This document shows, piece after piece, positions 40,830-46,347 of a stretch of 46,347 nt of DNA. Position 1 is the first letter of the stretch; every line of letters begins with the position of its first letter. Origin of the DNA: JBBRVW01 sp038246545 (GTDB taxonomy: Bacteria > Actinomycetota > Actinomycetes > JACCUZ01); contig JBBRVW010000040.1 of assembly GCA_038246545.1 (NCBI GenBank), positions 1 to 46,347 of the forward strand, written 5' to 3'. The position numbers were made by a program, and so were the translations under genes. The notes below the pieces were generated by a model. That model saw only the letters and a list, made by a program, of their open reading frames with translations, made no database searches and had not been told where the DNA came from.

Positions 40830-40959
40830 TGTGAGCCGGGTTCGCTGCGTCGGTCGGCAGGTGATCGGCACGGTCACCGTGCTCCGACCGTTGTACCGTC
40901 GCACCGGCCGCCAGCAGGCAGCTGCCGGCAGGACGATGCCCGGAAGGATCAGCCCCCTC

Positions 40960-42531
40960 GTGACGACCACCGCGACCGGCGCGCGCAGCTCCGCGTCCGA
41001 CGGCGTCGCCGCACCGTCACGCACCCGCTTCCGGCTCGGGCCGCAGCTCGCCGCCGCCGCCGTGAGCGGTGCCCTGGTCGCTGTCGCGCTGCCGCCCTAC
41101 GACGCGTGGCCGCTGGCCCCCGTCGGCGTCGCGGGGCTGGTGCTGCTGTGCCGCGGCCAGCGCCGCCGGCGGGCCGCCCTGGTCGGCCTAGCGCACGGGC
41201 TGGGCACCTTCCTCCCGGTTCTGTCCTGGCTGACGGTCATCGGCCCGGACGCCTGGCTCGCCGTCGCCGCCCTCGAGGGCGCCTACCTCGCGCTGATGGC
41301 CGCTCTGCTGCCGTCGGTGCTGCGGCTGCGCGCCTGGCCGGTGTGGGTCGCCTGCCTCTGGGTCGCGCAGGAGCTGGCCCGCGACAGCACGCCCTTCGGC
41401 GGGTTCCCGTGGGGGCGGTTGGCGTTCGCCGAGACGGCGTCGCCGTTCACTCCGTATGCGGCGCTGGGCGGCGCGCCCTTCGTGAGCTTCGCCACCGCGC
41501 TGACGGGAGCCCTGCTGGCCGGGGCCGTCCTGAGCCGGGACCGACGCCGGACGGCGGGTCTCCTGGCTCTCGGCGTGCTCGCTGTGCCGGCCGTGGGTGC
41601 CCTGCTTCCGGTGGGCGCGGGGGAGGGGCAGGAGGTCACGGTCGCCCTGGTGCAGGGCAACGTGCCCGGCGTCGGCCTCGACTTCCAGGGCGAGCGCGAG
41701 CAGGTGCTGCGCAACCACGTCGTCGCGACGCACCGGCTGGCGGCCGACGTCCGGGCCGGGACGGTGCCCGCACCCGACCTCGTGGTCTGGCCGGAGAACG
41801 CCTCGGACATCGACCCCTTCCGCGACCCGGAGGCCATGGCTCTCATCGACGACGCCGTCCGCGACGTCGGGGTGCCGGTGCTCGTGGGGGCCGTCCTGCA
41901 GGGGCCAGGCCCCGACCACGTGAGCAACACCGGCATCGTCTGGGACCCGCGGACCGGCGCGGGGGAGCGCTACGTCAAGCGGCACCCGGTGCCCTTCGGC
42001 GAGTACATCCCGTTCCGTACGGAGCTGGCCGGGATCACCTCCCGGCTGGACCAGATCCCCAAGGACTTCTACGCGGCAGACCAACCGGGCAACCTCACGG
42101 TCGGCCCGGCCCGGGTCGGCGACGTCATCTGCTTCGAGATCGCCTACGACGGGCTGGTGCGCGACGTGGTCCGCGGCGGGGCGCAGGTGCTCGTGGTGCA
42201 GACAAACAACGCGACCTACAACGGCACCGACCAGCCGTACCAGCAGATGGCCATGTCGCGGCTGCGCGCAGTGGAGACCGGTCGCGACGTCCTCGTCGCC
42301 TCGACGAGCGGCATCAGTGCCATCGTGCGCGCCGACGGGAGCGTGGCGCAGCAGACGCCGGAGATGGTCGCCCGCACCCTGGTGGCGAGGGTGCCGCTGC
42401 GCGACGGCCGCACCCTCGCGACCCGGCTCGGTGGCTGGCCCGAGTGGCTGCTTGCCGGCGTCGGACTGGCCGCGGCCGCCGTCGGAATCGTTCTGCCGGG
42501 CCGGCTGCGGCGACGGGCGGCCAGGCCGTGA
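40960..42531 (+). CDS. lnt: Apolipoprotein N-acyltransferase
   Basis: Lnt adds the third acyl chain to the N-terminus of lipoproteins in the membrane. The 523-residue protein has an N-terminal set of membrane helices (about residues 30-215) followed by a nitrilase-type domain. The catalytic triad is visible: Glu in VVWPENASDID, Lys in RYVKRHPVPFGEYIPF, Cys in GDVICFEIAYDGLVR. VQTNNATYNGTDQPYQQMAMSRLRAVETGRDVLVASTSGISA completes the fold. The GTG at 40960 is chosen for GGAAGGA upstream; the ATG at 40936 is an alternative. The stop overlaps the ppm start (GTGA). In mycobacteria these two activities are joined or coupled as Ppm1. Confidence 0.9.
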   Translation: MTTTATGARSSASDGVAAPSRTRFRLGPQLAAAAVSGALVAVALPPYDAWPLAPVGVAGLVLLCRGQRRRRAALVGLAHGLGTFLPVLSWLTVIGPDAWLAVAALEGAYLALMAALLPSVLRLRAWPVWVACLWVAQELARDSTPFGGFPWGRLAFAETASPFTPYAALGGAPFVSFATALTGALLAGAVLSRDRRRTAGLLALGVLAVPAVGALLPVGAGEGQEVTVALVQGNVPGVGLDFQGEREQVLRNHVVATHRLAADVRAGTVPAPDLVVWPENASDIDPFRDPEAMALIDDAVRDVGVPVLVGAVLQGPGPDHVSNTGIVWDPRTGAGERYVKRHPVPFGEYIPFRTELAGITSRLDQIPKDFYAADQPGNLTVGPARVGDVICFEIAYDGLVRDVVRGGAQVLVVQTNNATYNGTDQPYQQMAMSRLRAVETGRDVLVASTSGISAIVRADGSVAQQTPEMVARTLVARVPLRDGRTLATRLGGWPEWLLAGVGLAAAAVGIVLPGRLRRRAARP

Positions 42532-43322
42532 GCGAGAACGCGGCGGACCGCCCGGGCGGCCTGCCGGCGGGGCTCGCGGCGGGCGCCGGCGTGCTCGTCG
42601 TCGTCCCGACCTACCAGGAGCGGCTCAATGTCGAGGACATCGTCCGGCGCACCCGCCGCGCCGTCCCGGAGGCGCAGGTGCTGGTGGTCGACGACGCCAG
42701 CCCCGACGGCACGGGCGCGCTGGCCGACGCGCTGGCCATGGCCGACCCGCGGGTGCACGTGCTGCACCGCGCCGCCAAGGAAGGGCTCGGGGTCGCCTAC
42801 CTGGCCGGCTTCGCCTGGGGCCTGGAGCGCGGCGACGTCGAGGTGCTCGTCGAGATGGACGCGGACGGGTCGCACCAGCCCGAGCAGCTGCCGGCGCTGC
42901 TGGCCGCTCTGCCGGACGCCGACCTGGTTCTCGGGTCCCGCTGGGTGGCGGGCGGCTCGGTGCTCAACTGGCCACGCCGCCGCGAGCTGCTCTCGCGCGG
43001 CGGCAACTGGTACGTACGCCGGGCGCTGGGGATCGACGTCCACGACGGCACCGGCGGGTTCCGTGCCTTCCGGCGCAGCACCCTGGAGAAGCTCGACCTC
43101 GCCGGCGTCGCGAGCGCGGGCTACTGCTTCCAGGTCGACCTGACCTGGCGCACCGTCCAGCAGGGCTTCCGCGTCGTCGAGGTCCCGATCGAGTTCGTCG
43201 AGCGGGTGCGCGGCGCGTCGAAGATGAGCGGCGCCGTCGTCCGGGAAGCCCTCTGGCGGGTGACGGTGTGGGGCGCGCAGGAGCGCCTCGGCCGGCTGCC
43301 CGGCCGGACCGGCAGGAGGTGA
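42528..43322 (+). CDS. ppm: Polyprenol monophosphomannose synthase
   Basis: A 264-residue GT2-family transferase that moves mannose from GDP-mannose to polyprenyl phosphate, supplying mannose for lipoglycans and protein O-mannosylation. VLVVVPTYQERLNVEDIVRR is the nucleotide-binding start, VLVVDDASPDGTGALADAL holds the DD motif, and LVEMDADGSHQPEQLPALL the DxD-like motif. LVLGSRWVAGGSVLNWPRRRELLSRGGN and TGGFRAFRRSTLEKLDL are typical of dolichol-phosphate mannosyltransferases. There are no C-terminal membrane spans. The membrane anchor is probably provided by Lnt, encoded upstream with a GTGA overlap. Confidence 0.92.
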   Translation: MSENAADRPGGLPAGLAAGAGVLVVVPTYQERLNVEDIVRRTRRAVPEAQVLVVDDASPDGTGALADALAMADPRVHVLHRAAKEGLGVAYLAGFAWGLERGDVEVLVEMDADGSHQPEQLPALLAALPDADLVLGSRWVAGGSVLNWPRRRELLSRGGNWYVRRALGIDVHDGTGGFRAFRRSTLEKLDLAGVASAGYCFQVDLTWRTVQQGFRVVEVPIEFVERVRGASKMSGAVVREALWRVTVWGAQERLGRLPGRTGRR

Positions 43323-43327
43323 GACGG

Positions 43328-43834
43328 ATGGGTCTGTTGCTCGTGCTGCTGTTCCTGGTCGTTCCCGTCGTGGAGATCTACGTGATCGTCCAGGTCGGCC
43401 AGCAGATCGGGGCGCTGCCCACGGTGGCGCTCCTGCTCGTCGAGAGCCTGATCGGGGCCTGGATCGTGCGCCGCGAGGGGAGCAGGGCCTGGGCGGCGCT
43501 GCGCAGGGCGGTCAGCGGCGGTCAGCTCCCCAGCCGGGAGCTGGCCGACGCCGCGCTGGTGCTCGTCGGCGGGACGCTGCTGCTGACCCCCGGCTTCGTC
43601 ACCGACGTGGTCGGCTTCCTCGTCGTGCTGCCGCTGACCCGCCCGGTGGCGCGACGGCTGCTTGCGGCGTTCCTCGCCCGGCGCGCCACCGTCGCGGTCA
43701 GCAGGTTCGGCCCGGTGCCCCGGCCCGGCGGCCGTGGCCGGGGGCCGCACGAGGACCAGGTGGTGCCCGGGGAGGTCGTCGACCCGGGAACACCCCCGGA
43801 CAACGAAGGTCCGGGCCGCGCCACCGGGGGGTAG
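43328..43834 (+). CDS. fxsA: FxsA family membrane protein
   Basis: A 168-residue membrane protein of the FxsA family: MGLLLVLLFLVVPVVEIYVIVQVGQQIGALPTVALLLVESLIGAWIVRREGSRAWAALRRAVSGGQLPSRELADAALVLVGGTLLLTPGFVTDVVGFLVVLPLTRP. Three to four membrane helices, with the conserved LLTPGFVTDVVGFLLxxP segment. FxsA in E. coli affects phage exclusion when overproduced; the normal role is unknown. It follows ppm by five bases and ends the lnt-ppm-fxsA operon. A terminator stem spans the stop. Confidence 0.85.
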   Translation: MGLLLVLLFLVVPVVEIYVIVQVGQQIGALPTVALLLVESLIGAWIVRREGSRAWAALRRAVSGGQLPSRELADAALVLVGGTLLLTPGFVTDVVGFLVVLPLTRPVARRLLAAFLARRATVAVSRFGPVPRPGGRGRGPHEDQVVPGEVVDPGTPPDNEGPGRATGG

Positions 43835-43849
43835 TGGCGCGACCCGGAC
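43809..43849 (+). terminator. Terminator overlapping the fxsA stop
   Basis: GTCCGGG-CC-GCGCCAC (43809-43824) pairs with GTGGCGC-GA-CCCGGAC (43834-43849) with a two-base internal mismatch and a nine-base loop. It also stands before the convergent rbpA end and could serve both directions. Confidence 0.7.
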
Positions 43850-43880
43850 GTCGGCTCGGTCGCTGGTGCGGTGCGTGGAG

Positions 43881-44249
43881 TCAGGCGCTCTTCTTCTGAC
43901 GGCTGCCGGTCTTGACCGGGATGTCGGCCCGGAGCAGCTCGAGCCGCTCGGCCAGCAGGACCTCGAGCTCCTTGATGCTGCGGCGCTCGAGCAGCATGTC
44001 CCAGTGGGTACGGGCCGGCTTGCCGGCCTTCTTCTCCGGGCGGGTGCCGTCGACGCGCAGCGCCTCGGCACCGCAGACGGTGCACTCCCAGAGCTCGGGC
44101 ACGTCGGCCTCGAGGGAGAACGGGACGGAGAAACGGTGCTCGCTGGGACAGGCGTAGGTCACGCTCTGGCGCGGCGCCATCTCGACGCCGAGATCGCTCT
44201 CATAGCTCTGGGCACCGAGACGCGAGCCGCGCAGTGCTCGCTCGGCCAT
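43881..44249 (-). CDS. rbpA: RNA polymerase-binding protein RbpA
   Basis: RbpA is an actinobacterial protein that binds RNA polymerase and principal sigma factors and aids open-complex formation. The 122-residue protein begins MAERALRGSRLGAQSYESDLGVEMAPRQ, with the basic and sigma-interacting regions. YACPSEHRFSVPFSLEADVPELWECTVCGAEALRVDG follows (RbpA core domain with a zinc-binding Cys pattern), then RTHWDMLLERRSIKELEVLLAERLELLRA. The ATG at 44249 has a GAGGAG site upstream. A sigma-R-type promoter lies 81 bases upstream, in line with the known SigR control of rbpA in Streptomyces. Confidence 0.95.
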   Translation of the reverse strand: MAERALRGSRLGAQSYESDLGVEMAPRQSVTYACPSEHRFSVPFSLEADVPELWECTVCGAEALRVDGTRPEKKAGKPARTHWDMLLERRSIKELEVLLAERLELLRADIPVKTGSRQKKSA

Positions 44250-44329
44250 ATCGGTCTCCTCGGGTTCGCGGGTGGGGCGGGGTGAGCCGCTCGACGACGG
44301 CCTGGTGCCGACCGTCGTACGCTGGGTCC

Positions 44330-44356
44330 AACGTGCTGAGCCCCCGGAGGATTCCC
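44330..44356 (-). promoter_or_regulatory. Sigma-R (thiol stress) promoter of rbpA
   Basis: On the reverse strand, GGGAAT (complement of 44351-44356) is followed by exactly 18 bases and GTT (44330-44332). This matches the SigR/SigH consensus GGGAAT-N18-GTT. It lies about 81 nt upstream of the rbpA ATG. The GGGAAT here is part of a longer GGGGAAT. Confidence 0.8.
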
Positions 44357-44508
44357 CGGTGGGGGCCCTGGCAACCCGTGCGATCACGCCGTACAGAGCG
44401 GACCCGACGTGATGTCGGGCACGTGCCGCTCGGCGTGACACCAAGGAATACGGAGCCGAGGGTCGGTCCGGATGCCTCCGGACGGCTGCGGAGTTCCGGG
44501 ACCGGTGC

Positions 44509-45288
44509 TCAGGACGGCCAGTGGCCGCGGGAGCGCAGCACGTCACGCAGCGTGACGAGCTGGTCGGTCATGAGCCCGTCGACGCCGAGGTCCAGCAGCC
44601 GGGCCATCTCCGCCCGGTCGTCCACCGTCCACACGTGCACGTGCTGGTCGTGCGCGTGCGCTGCAGCCACCAGGCCGGCGGTGACGAGCCGCAGCGGCCC
44701 GACCCGGTTCGGCACCTGGGCGCAGGGGACCCGGCCCGGAGCGAGCCGGTGGGTGAGCGGGTGCAGCGCCGCGGCGCGCAGCCGGACCACGGCGCGGGTG
44801 GCCAGGGAGGTGCACAGCCGTGGACCGACCGCCGCCCGCACGGCAGCCAGCCGGCGGCTGGAGAAGGACGCCACGCAGACCCGGTCGACGGCCCCCGTTC
44901 GCGCCAGCTCCCGGACCAGCGGGCCGATGGCGGACCGTTCCTTCACGTCGATGTTCAGCCGGACGTCGGGCCAGGTCCCGAGGAGGTCGGCGAGCAGGGG
45001 GATCGGTTCCACCCCGCCGATCCGCGCCCGGGACACCTCCGACCACGGCAGCCGGGTGACCCGGCCGGCGCGGTCGGTGACCCGGTCCAGGGTCGCGTCG
45101 TGGAAGGCCAGCAGCTCGCCGTCGGCGGTGGCGTGCACGTCGGTCTCGAGGTAGCGGTAGCCCAGGTCGACGGCCCGGGAGAACGCGGCCATCGAGTTCT
45201 CCAGGCCGTCGGCGGCACCGCCGCGGTGCGCGAACGCGATCGGCCCGTCGTGCTCCAGGAAGGGGAATCTCGGGTCGTGGGCGGGCAC
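44509..45288 (-). CDS. Glycerophosphodiester phosphodiesterase
   Basis: A 259-residue GDPD-family enzyme, which hydrolyses glycerophosphodiesters to an alcohol and glycerol-3-phosphate. FAHRGGAADGLENSMAAFSRAV, GYRYLETDVHATADGELLAFHDATLDRVTDRAGRV and NIDVKERSAIGPLV give the His pair and acidic metal ligands of the TIM barrel. VHVWTVDDRAEMARLLDLGVDGLMTDQL matches the C-terminal family block. The GTG at 45288 was chosen because TAGGGT lies seven bases upstream on that strand; the open frame extends seven codons further to 45309. Confidence 0.88.
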   Translation of the reverse strand: MPAHDPRFPFLEHDGPIAFAHRGGAADGLENSMAAFSRAVDLGYRYLETDVHATADGELLAFHDATLDRVTDRAGRVTRLPWSEVSRARIGGVEPIPLLADLLGTWPDVRLNIDVKERSAIGPLVRELARTGAVDRVCVASFSSRRLAAVRAAVGPRLCTSLATRAVVRLRAAALHPLTHRLAPGRVPCAQVPNRVGPLRLVTAGLVAAAHAHDQHVHVWTVDDRAEMARLLDLGVDGLMTDQLVTLRDVLRSRGHWPS

Positions 45289-45301
45289 CCGCCGAACCCT
45301 A
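45289..45301 (-). promoter_or_regulatory. TAGGGT -10 box of the GDPD gene
   Basis: Reverse-strand TAGGGT (complement of 45296-45301) is seven bases before GTG at 45288, giving a leaderless message and fixing the start. Confidence 0.45.
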
Positions 45302-45327
45302 GCCAGCACTCGGCCCGCCGGACCGGG

Positions 45328-45876
45328 TCAGCGCGCGGCGAGGAACTCCAGGACCCGCTGGGTCATCAGCTCGGCCGCCGCCTCGTCGTACGCCGGCAGC
45401 GAGCTGTCGGCGAACAGGTGCTGGTCGCCGGGGTAGAGGAACAGCTCGACCTCGGGGTGGGCTGCCACCAGGGCACGGGCGGCGTCGATGTCGCCGCCGT
45501 CGACGAAGAACGAGTCGGCGTCCATGGCGTGGACCTGCGCGGGCAGCCGGTCGGGCCAGCCACCGAAGTGCTCGGCACCGATCGCCGAGTAGACCAGCAG
45601 AGCGCCCTGCGCGCCGGGGCGCGTCTGGGCGAGCTTCTGGGCCGGCATCACGCCGTAGGAGAAGCCGAGGTAGACCAGCTCGGCCGGGAGCGCCTCAGCG
45701 ATCTCGGTGCCGGCCTCCTTGACGTAGCCGAAGCCCTCGTCGACGGAGCCGAACGTGTGGCCGTCGAACAGGTCCGGCAGGTGCACGGTGTGCCCGACGT
45801 CGCGCAGCTGCTGGGCGAAGTCCTGGACGCCGTCGGTGAGTCCCTGGACGTGGTGGAACACGAGTACCTCGGCCAT
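45328..45876 (-). CDS. Dienelactone hydrolase-like alpha/beta hydrolase
   Basis: A 182-residue alpha/beta hydrolase of the dienelactone hydrolase family. EVLVFHHVQGLTDGVQDFAQQLRDVGHTVHLPDLFDG is the first strand and loop, GTEIAEALPAELVYLGFSYGVMPAQKLAQ contains the nucleophile elbow GFSYG with Ser where classical members have Cys, HAMDADSFFVDGGDIDAARAL carries the Asp and YPGDQHLFADSS the His. The enzyme lacks the full length of pathway dienelactone hydrolases, so substrate and role remain open. The ATG has a GGGAGGA site upstream. A strong imperfect palindrome (45998-46018) lies about 120 bp upstream. Confidence 0.8.
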   Translation of the reverse strand: MAEVLVFHHVQGLTDGVQDFAQQLRDVGHTVHLPDLFDGHTFGSVDEGFGYVKEAGTEIAEALPAELVYLGFSYGVMPAQKLAQTRPGAQGALLVYSAIGAEHFGGWPDRLPAQVHAMDADSFFVDGGDIDAARALVAAHPEVELFLYPGDQHLFADSSLPAYDEAAAELMTQRVLEFLAAR

Positions 45877-45997
45877 GCCTGCGTCCTCCCGCGGTCGTGA
45901 GTGCAGGGCTGGGCTCTCCCGACGCTACGGGTGGGGTCGGACAGCCGGTCGTCGCGCCGTCCGGACAGGCCCAGCCACCCGCTCCAGCAGGCGCCGA

Positions 45998-46018
45998 TAA
46001 CGTACATTATGTCAGTTA
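45998..46018. promoter_or_regulatory. AT-rich palindromic operator candidate
   Basis: Layout TAAC-N2-ACAT-N-ATGT-N2-GTTA: a 21-bp imperfect palindrome (16 of 20 non-central positions symmetric), conspicuously AT-rich in this GC-rich spacer. The site sits between the DLH-like gene (minus) and the pterin dehydratase-like gene (plus). It has the size and symmetry of a TetR- or MarR-type operator, but no such regulator gene is in view. Confidence 0.55.
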
Positions 46019-46108
46019 CCGCGCACGTCGGGACGGTCCTCGACCCGCGCGACCAGAACGAGGACGCGGCCGAAGCGATGAGCACGAACGCTGCGGCCGA
46101 CTCACAGA

Positions 46109-46123
46109 TAGGGTCCCCGGAAC
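46109..46123 (+). promoter_or_regulatory. TAGGGT -10 box before the terminal gene
   Basis: TAGGGT (46109-46114) is nine bases from the ATG at 46124, giving at most a very short leader. Confidence 0.4.
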
Positions 46124-46347
46124 ATGGACATGCTGAAGGGCGACGAGATCGCCGAGGCCAAGCTGACCGACTGGCGCAAGCTGGCCCAGGGGCTGCATGC
46201 CCGCTTCCTGGTCGACGACTTCGGCACCGGCGCACGGTTCGTCGCCGCGGTGGGCGAGGCGGGCGACGCGCTCGGACACCACCCGAGCGTGTCGATCGGC
46301 AACGGGTACGTCGACCTCAAGCTGGTCAGCGCCGACGCCATCTACCG
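46124..46347 (+). CDS. Pterin-4a-carbinolamine dehydratase-like protein, partial
   Basis: The gene is cut by the right edge. The 74 visible residues (MDMLKGDEIAEAKLTDWRKLAQGLHARFLVDDFGTGARFVAAVGEAGDALGHHPSVSIGNGYVDLKLVSADAIY) match the 4a-hydroxytetrahydrobiopterin dehydratase/DCoH fold, with the conserved HHPSVSI motif holding the two active-site His residues. In Actinobacteria such domains are often fused to a glyoxalase-like domain; the missing part would show this. A second ATG lies two codons in. Confidence 0.8.
   Translation, partial: MDMLKGDEIAEAKLTDWRKLAQGLHARFLVDDFGTGARFVAAVGEAGDALGHHPSVSIGNGYVDLKLVSADAIY

Larger units (their letters stand above)
40377..40959. other. 583-bp gap before lnt, with a sigma-A promoter and hairpins
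   Basis: No convincing gene. There is an AT-richer patch near 40450-40485, a stem ACCTGCG...CGCAGGT (40498-40525) around TGCGCATCTGCGCA, and a good promoter at 40536. A further hairpin, CCTGACCC-loop-GGGTCAGG, lies at 40807-40829. The frames across it lack start signals and domains. An untranslated leader or a small RNA between 40571 and 40829 is possible. Confidence 0.45.

Noticed and set aside
1..46347. tRNA, rRNA, transposase or integrase genes
   Set aside because: I looked for cloverleaf-like segments, rRNA signatures and mobile-element enzymes on both strands and found none that could be supported.

Overview
The window is about 46 kb of very GC-rich DNA with dense, mostly co-directional genes, many GTG starts, and the complete Pup-proteasome neighbourhood (dop, pup, prcB, prcA, pafA, pafB, pafC). 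With rbpA, the polyprenol-phosphomannose synthase pair and a TIGR03086-type protein, this places it in a high-GC Actinomycetia chromosome. The genus cannot be fixed from sequence alone. Two flagellar-type sigma-28 promoter candidates hint at a motile lineage. The left end starts in a 17-base C run and the right end cuts a pterin dehydratase-like gene.

Layout. 1-5 kb: Nudix hydrolase (minus), then dop, pup, a broken HNH/endonuclease VII-type gene, prcB, prcA and a terminator. 5-9.6 kb: a secreted DUF1906-type protein, an acidic DUF5709-like protein (minus) and pafA. 9.7-19 kb: two FKBP-type isomerases, pafB-pafC, a Cys-pair protein, a small membrane protein, tatA, tatC, a diacylglycerol kinase-type lipid kinase and a helY-type helicase carrying an in-frame 24-bp minisatellite. 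19-23.7 kb: a TIGR03086 protein, a large ATPase-LuxR regulator, a small barrel-like protein and an AmiC-like binding protein with no signal peptide. 23.7-27 kb: 5'-3' exonuclease (minus), M24 peptidase and acyl-CoA dehydrogenase. 27-29.8 kb: hairpin-rich spacer, a signal-peptide ORF without a sensible end, an Lrp/AsnC regulator, a CAP/SCP secreted protein and a cNMP-binding protein. 29.5-40.4 kb: a split lysine aminomutase pathway (kamA, kdd, kamD, kamE, kal), interrupted by a relic regulator, an amidohydrolase, a PlsC acyltransferase and a secreted FG-GAP protein. 40.4-46.3 kb: a 580-bp gap, lnt, ppm, fxsA, rbpA (minus), a glycerophosphodiester phosphodiesterase (minus), a dienelactone hydrolase-like protein (minus) and the partial pterin dehydratase-like gene.

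How the genes work together. Dop and PafA manage Pup ligation and removal, PrcAB degrades pupylated substrates, and PafBC is the DNA-damage transcription activator linked to the locus. The Kam/Kdd/Kal set would carry lysine through beta-lysine and 3,5-diaminohexanoate towards crotonyl-CoA. The 3-keto-5-aminohexanoate cleavage enzyme and the CoA transferase are not in this window. Lnt and Ppm act on lipoproteins and lipid-linked mannose at the membrane.

The most striking regulatory pattern is a TANNNT box 6-9 nt before the start codon of many genes, which predicts widespread leaderless mRNAs and fixes several starts. Other points of interest are the decaying endonuclease inside the proteasome operon (with a G7 run at the end of pup), the helicase minisatellite, a textbook sigma-R promoter at rbpA, two sigma-28-type promoters outside any flagellar cluster, and relic or run-on ORFs around the lysine genes.
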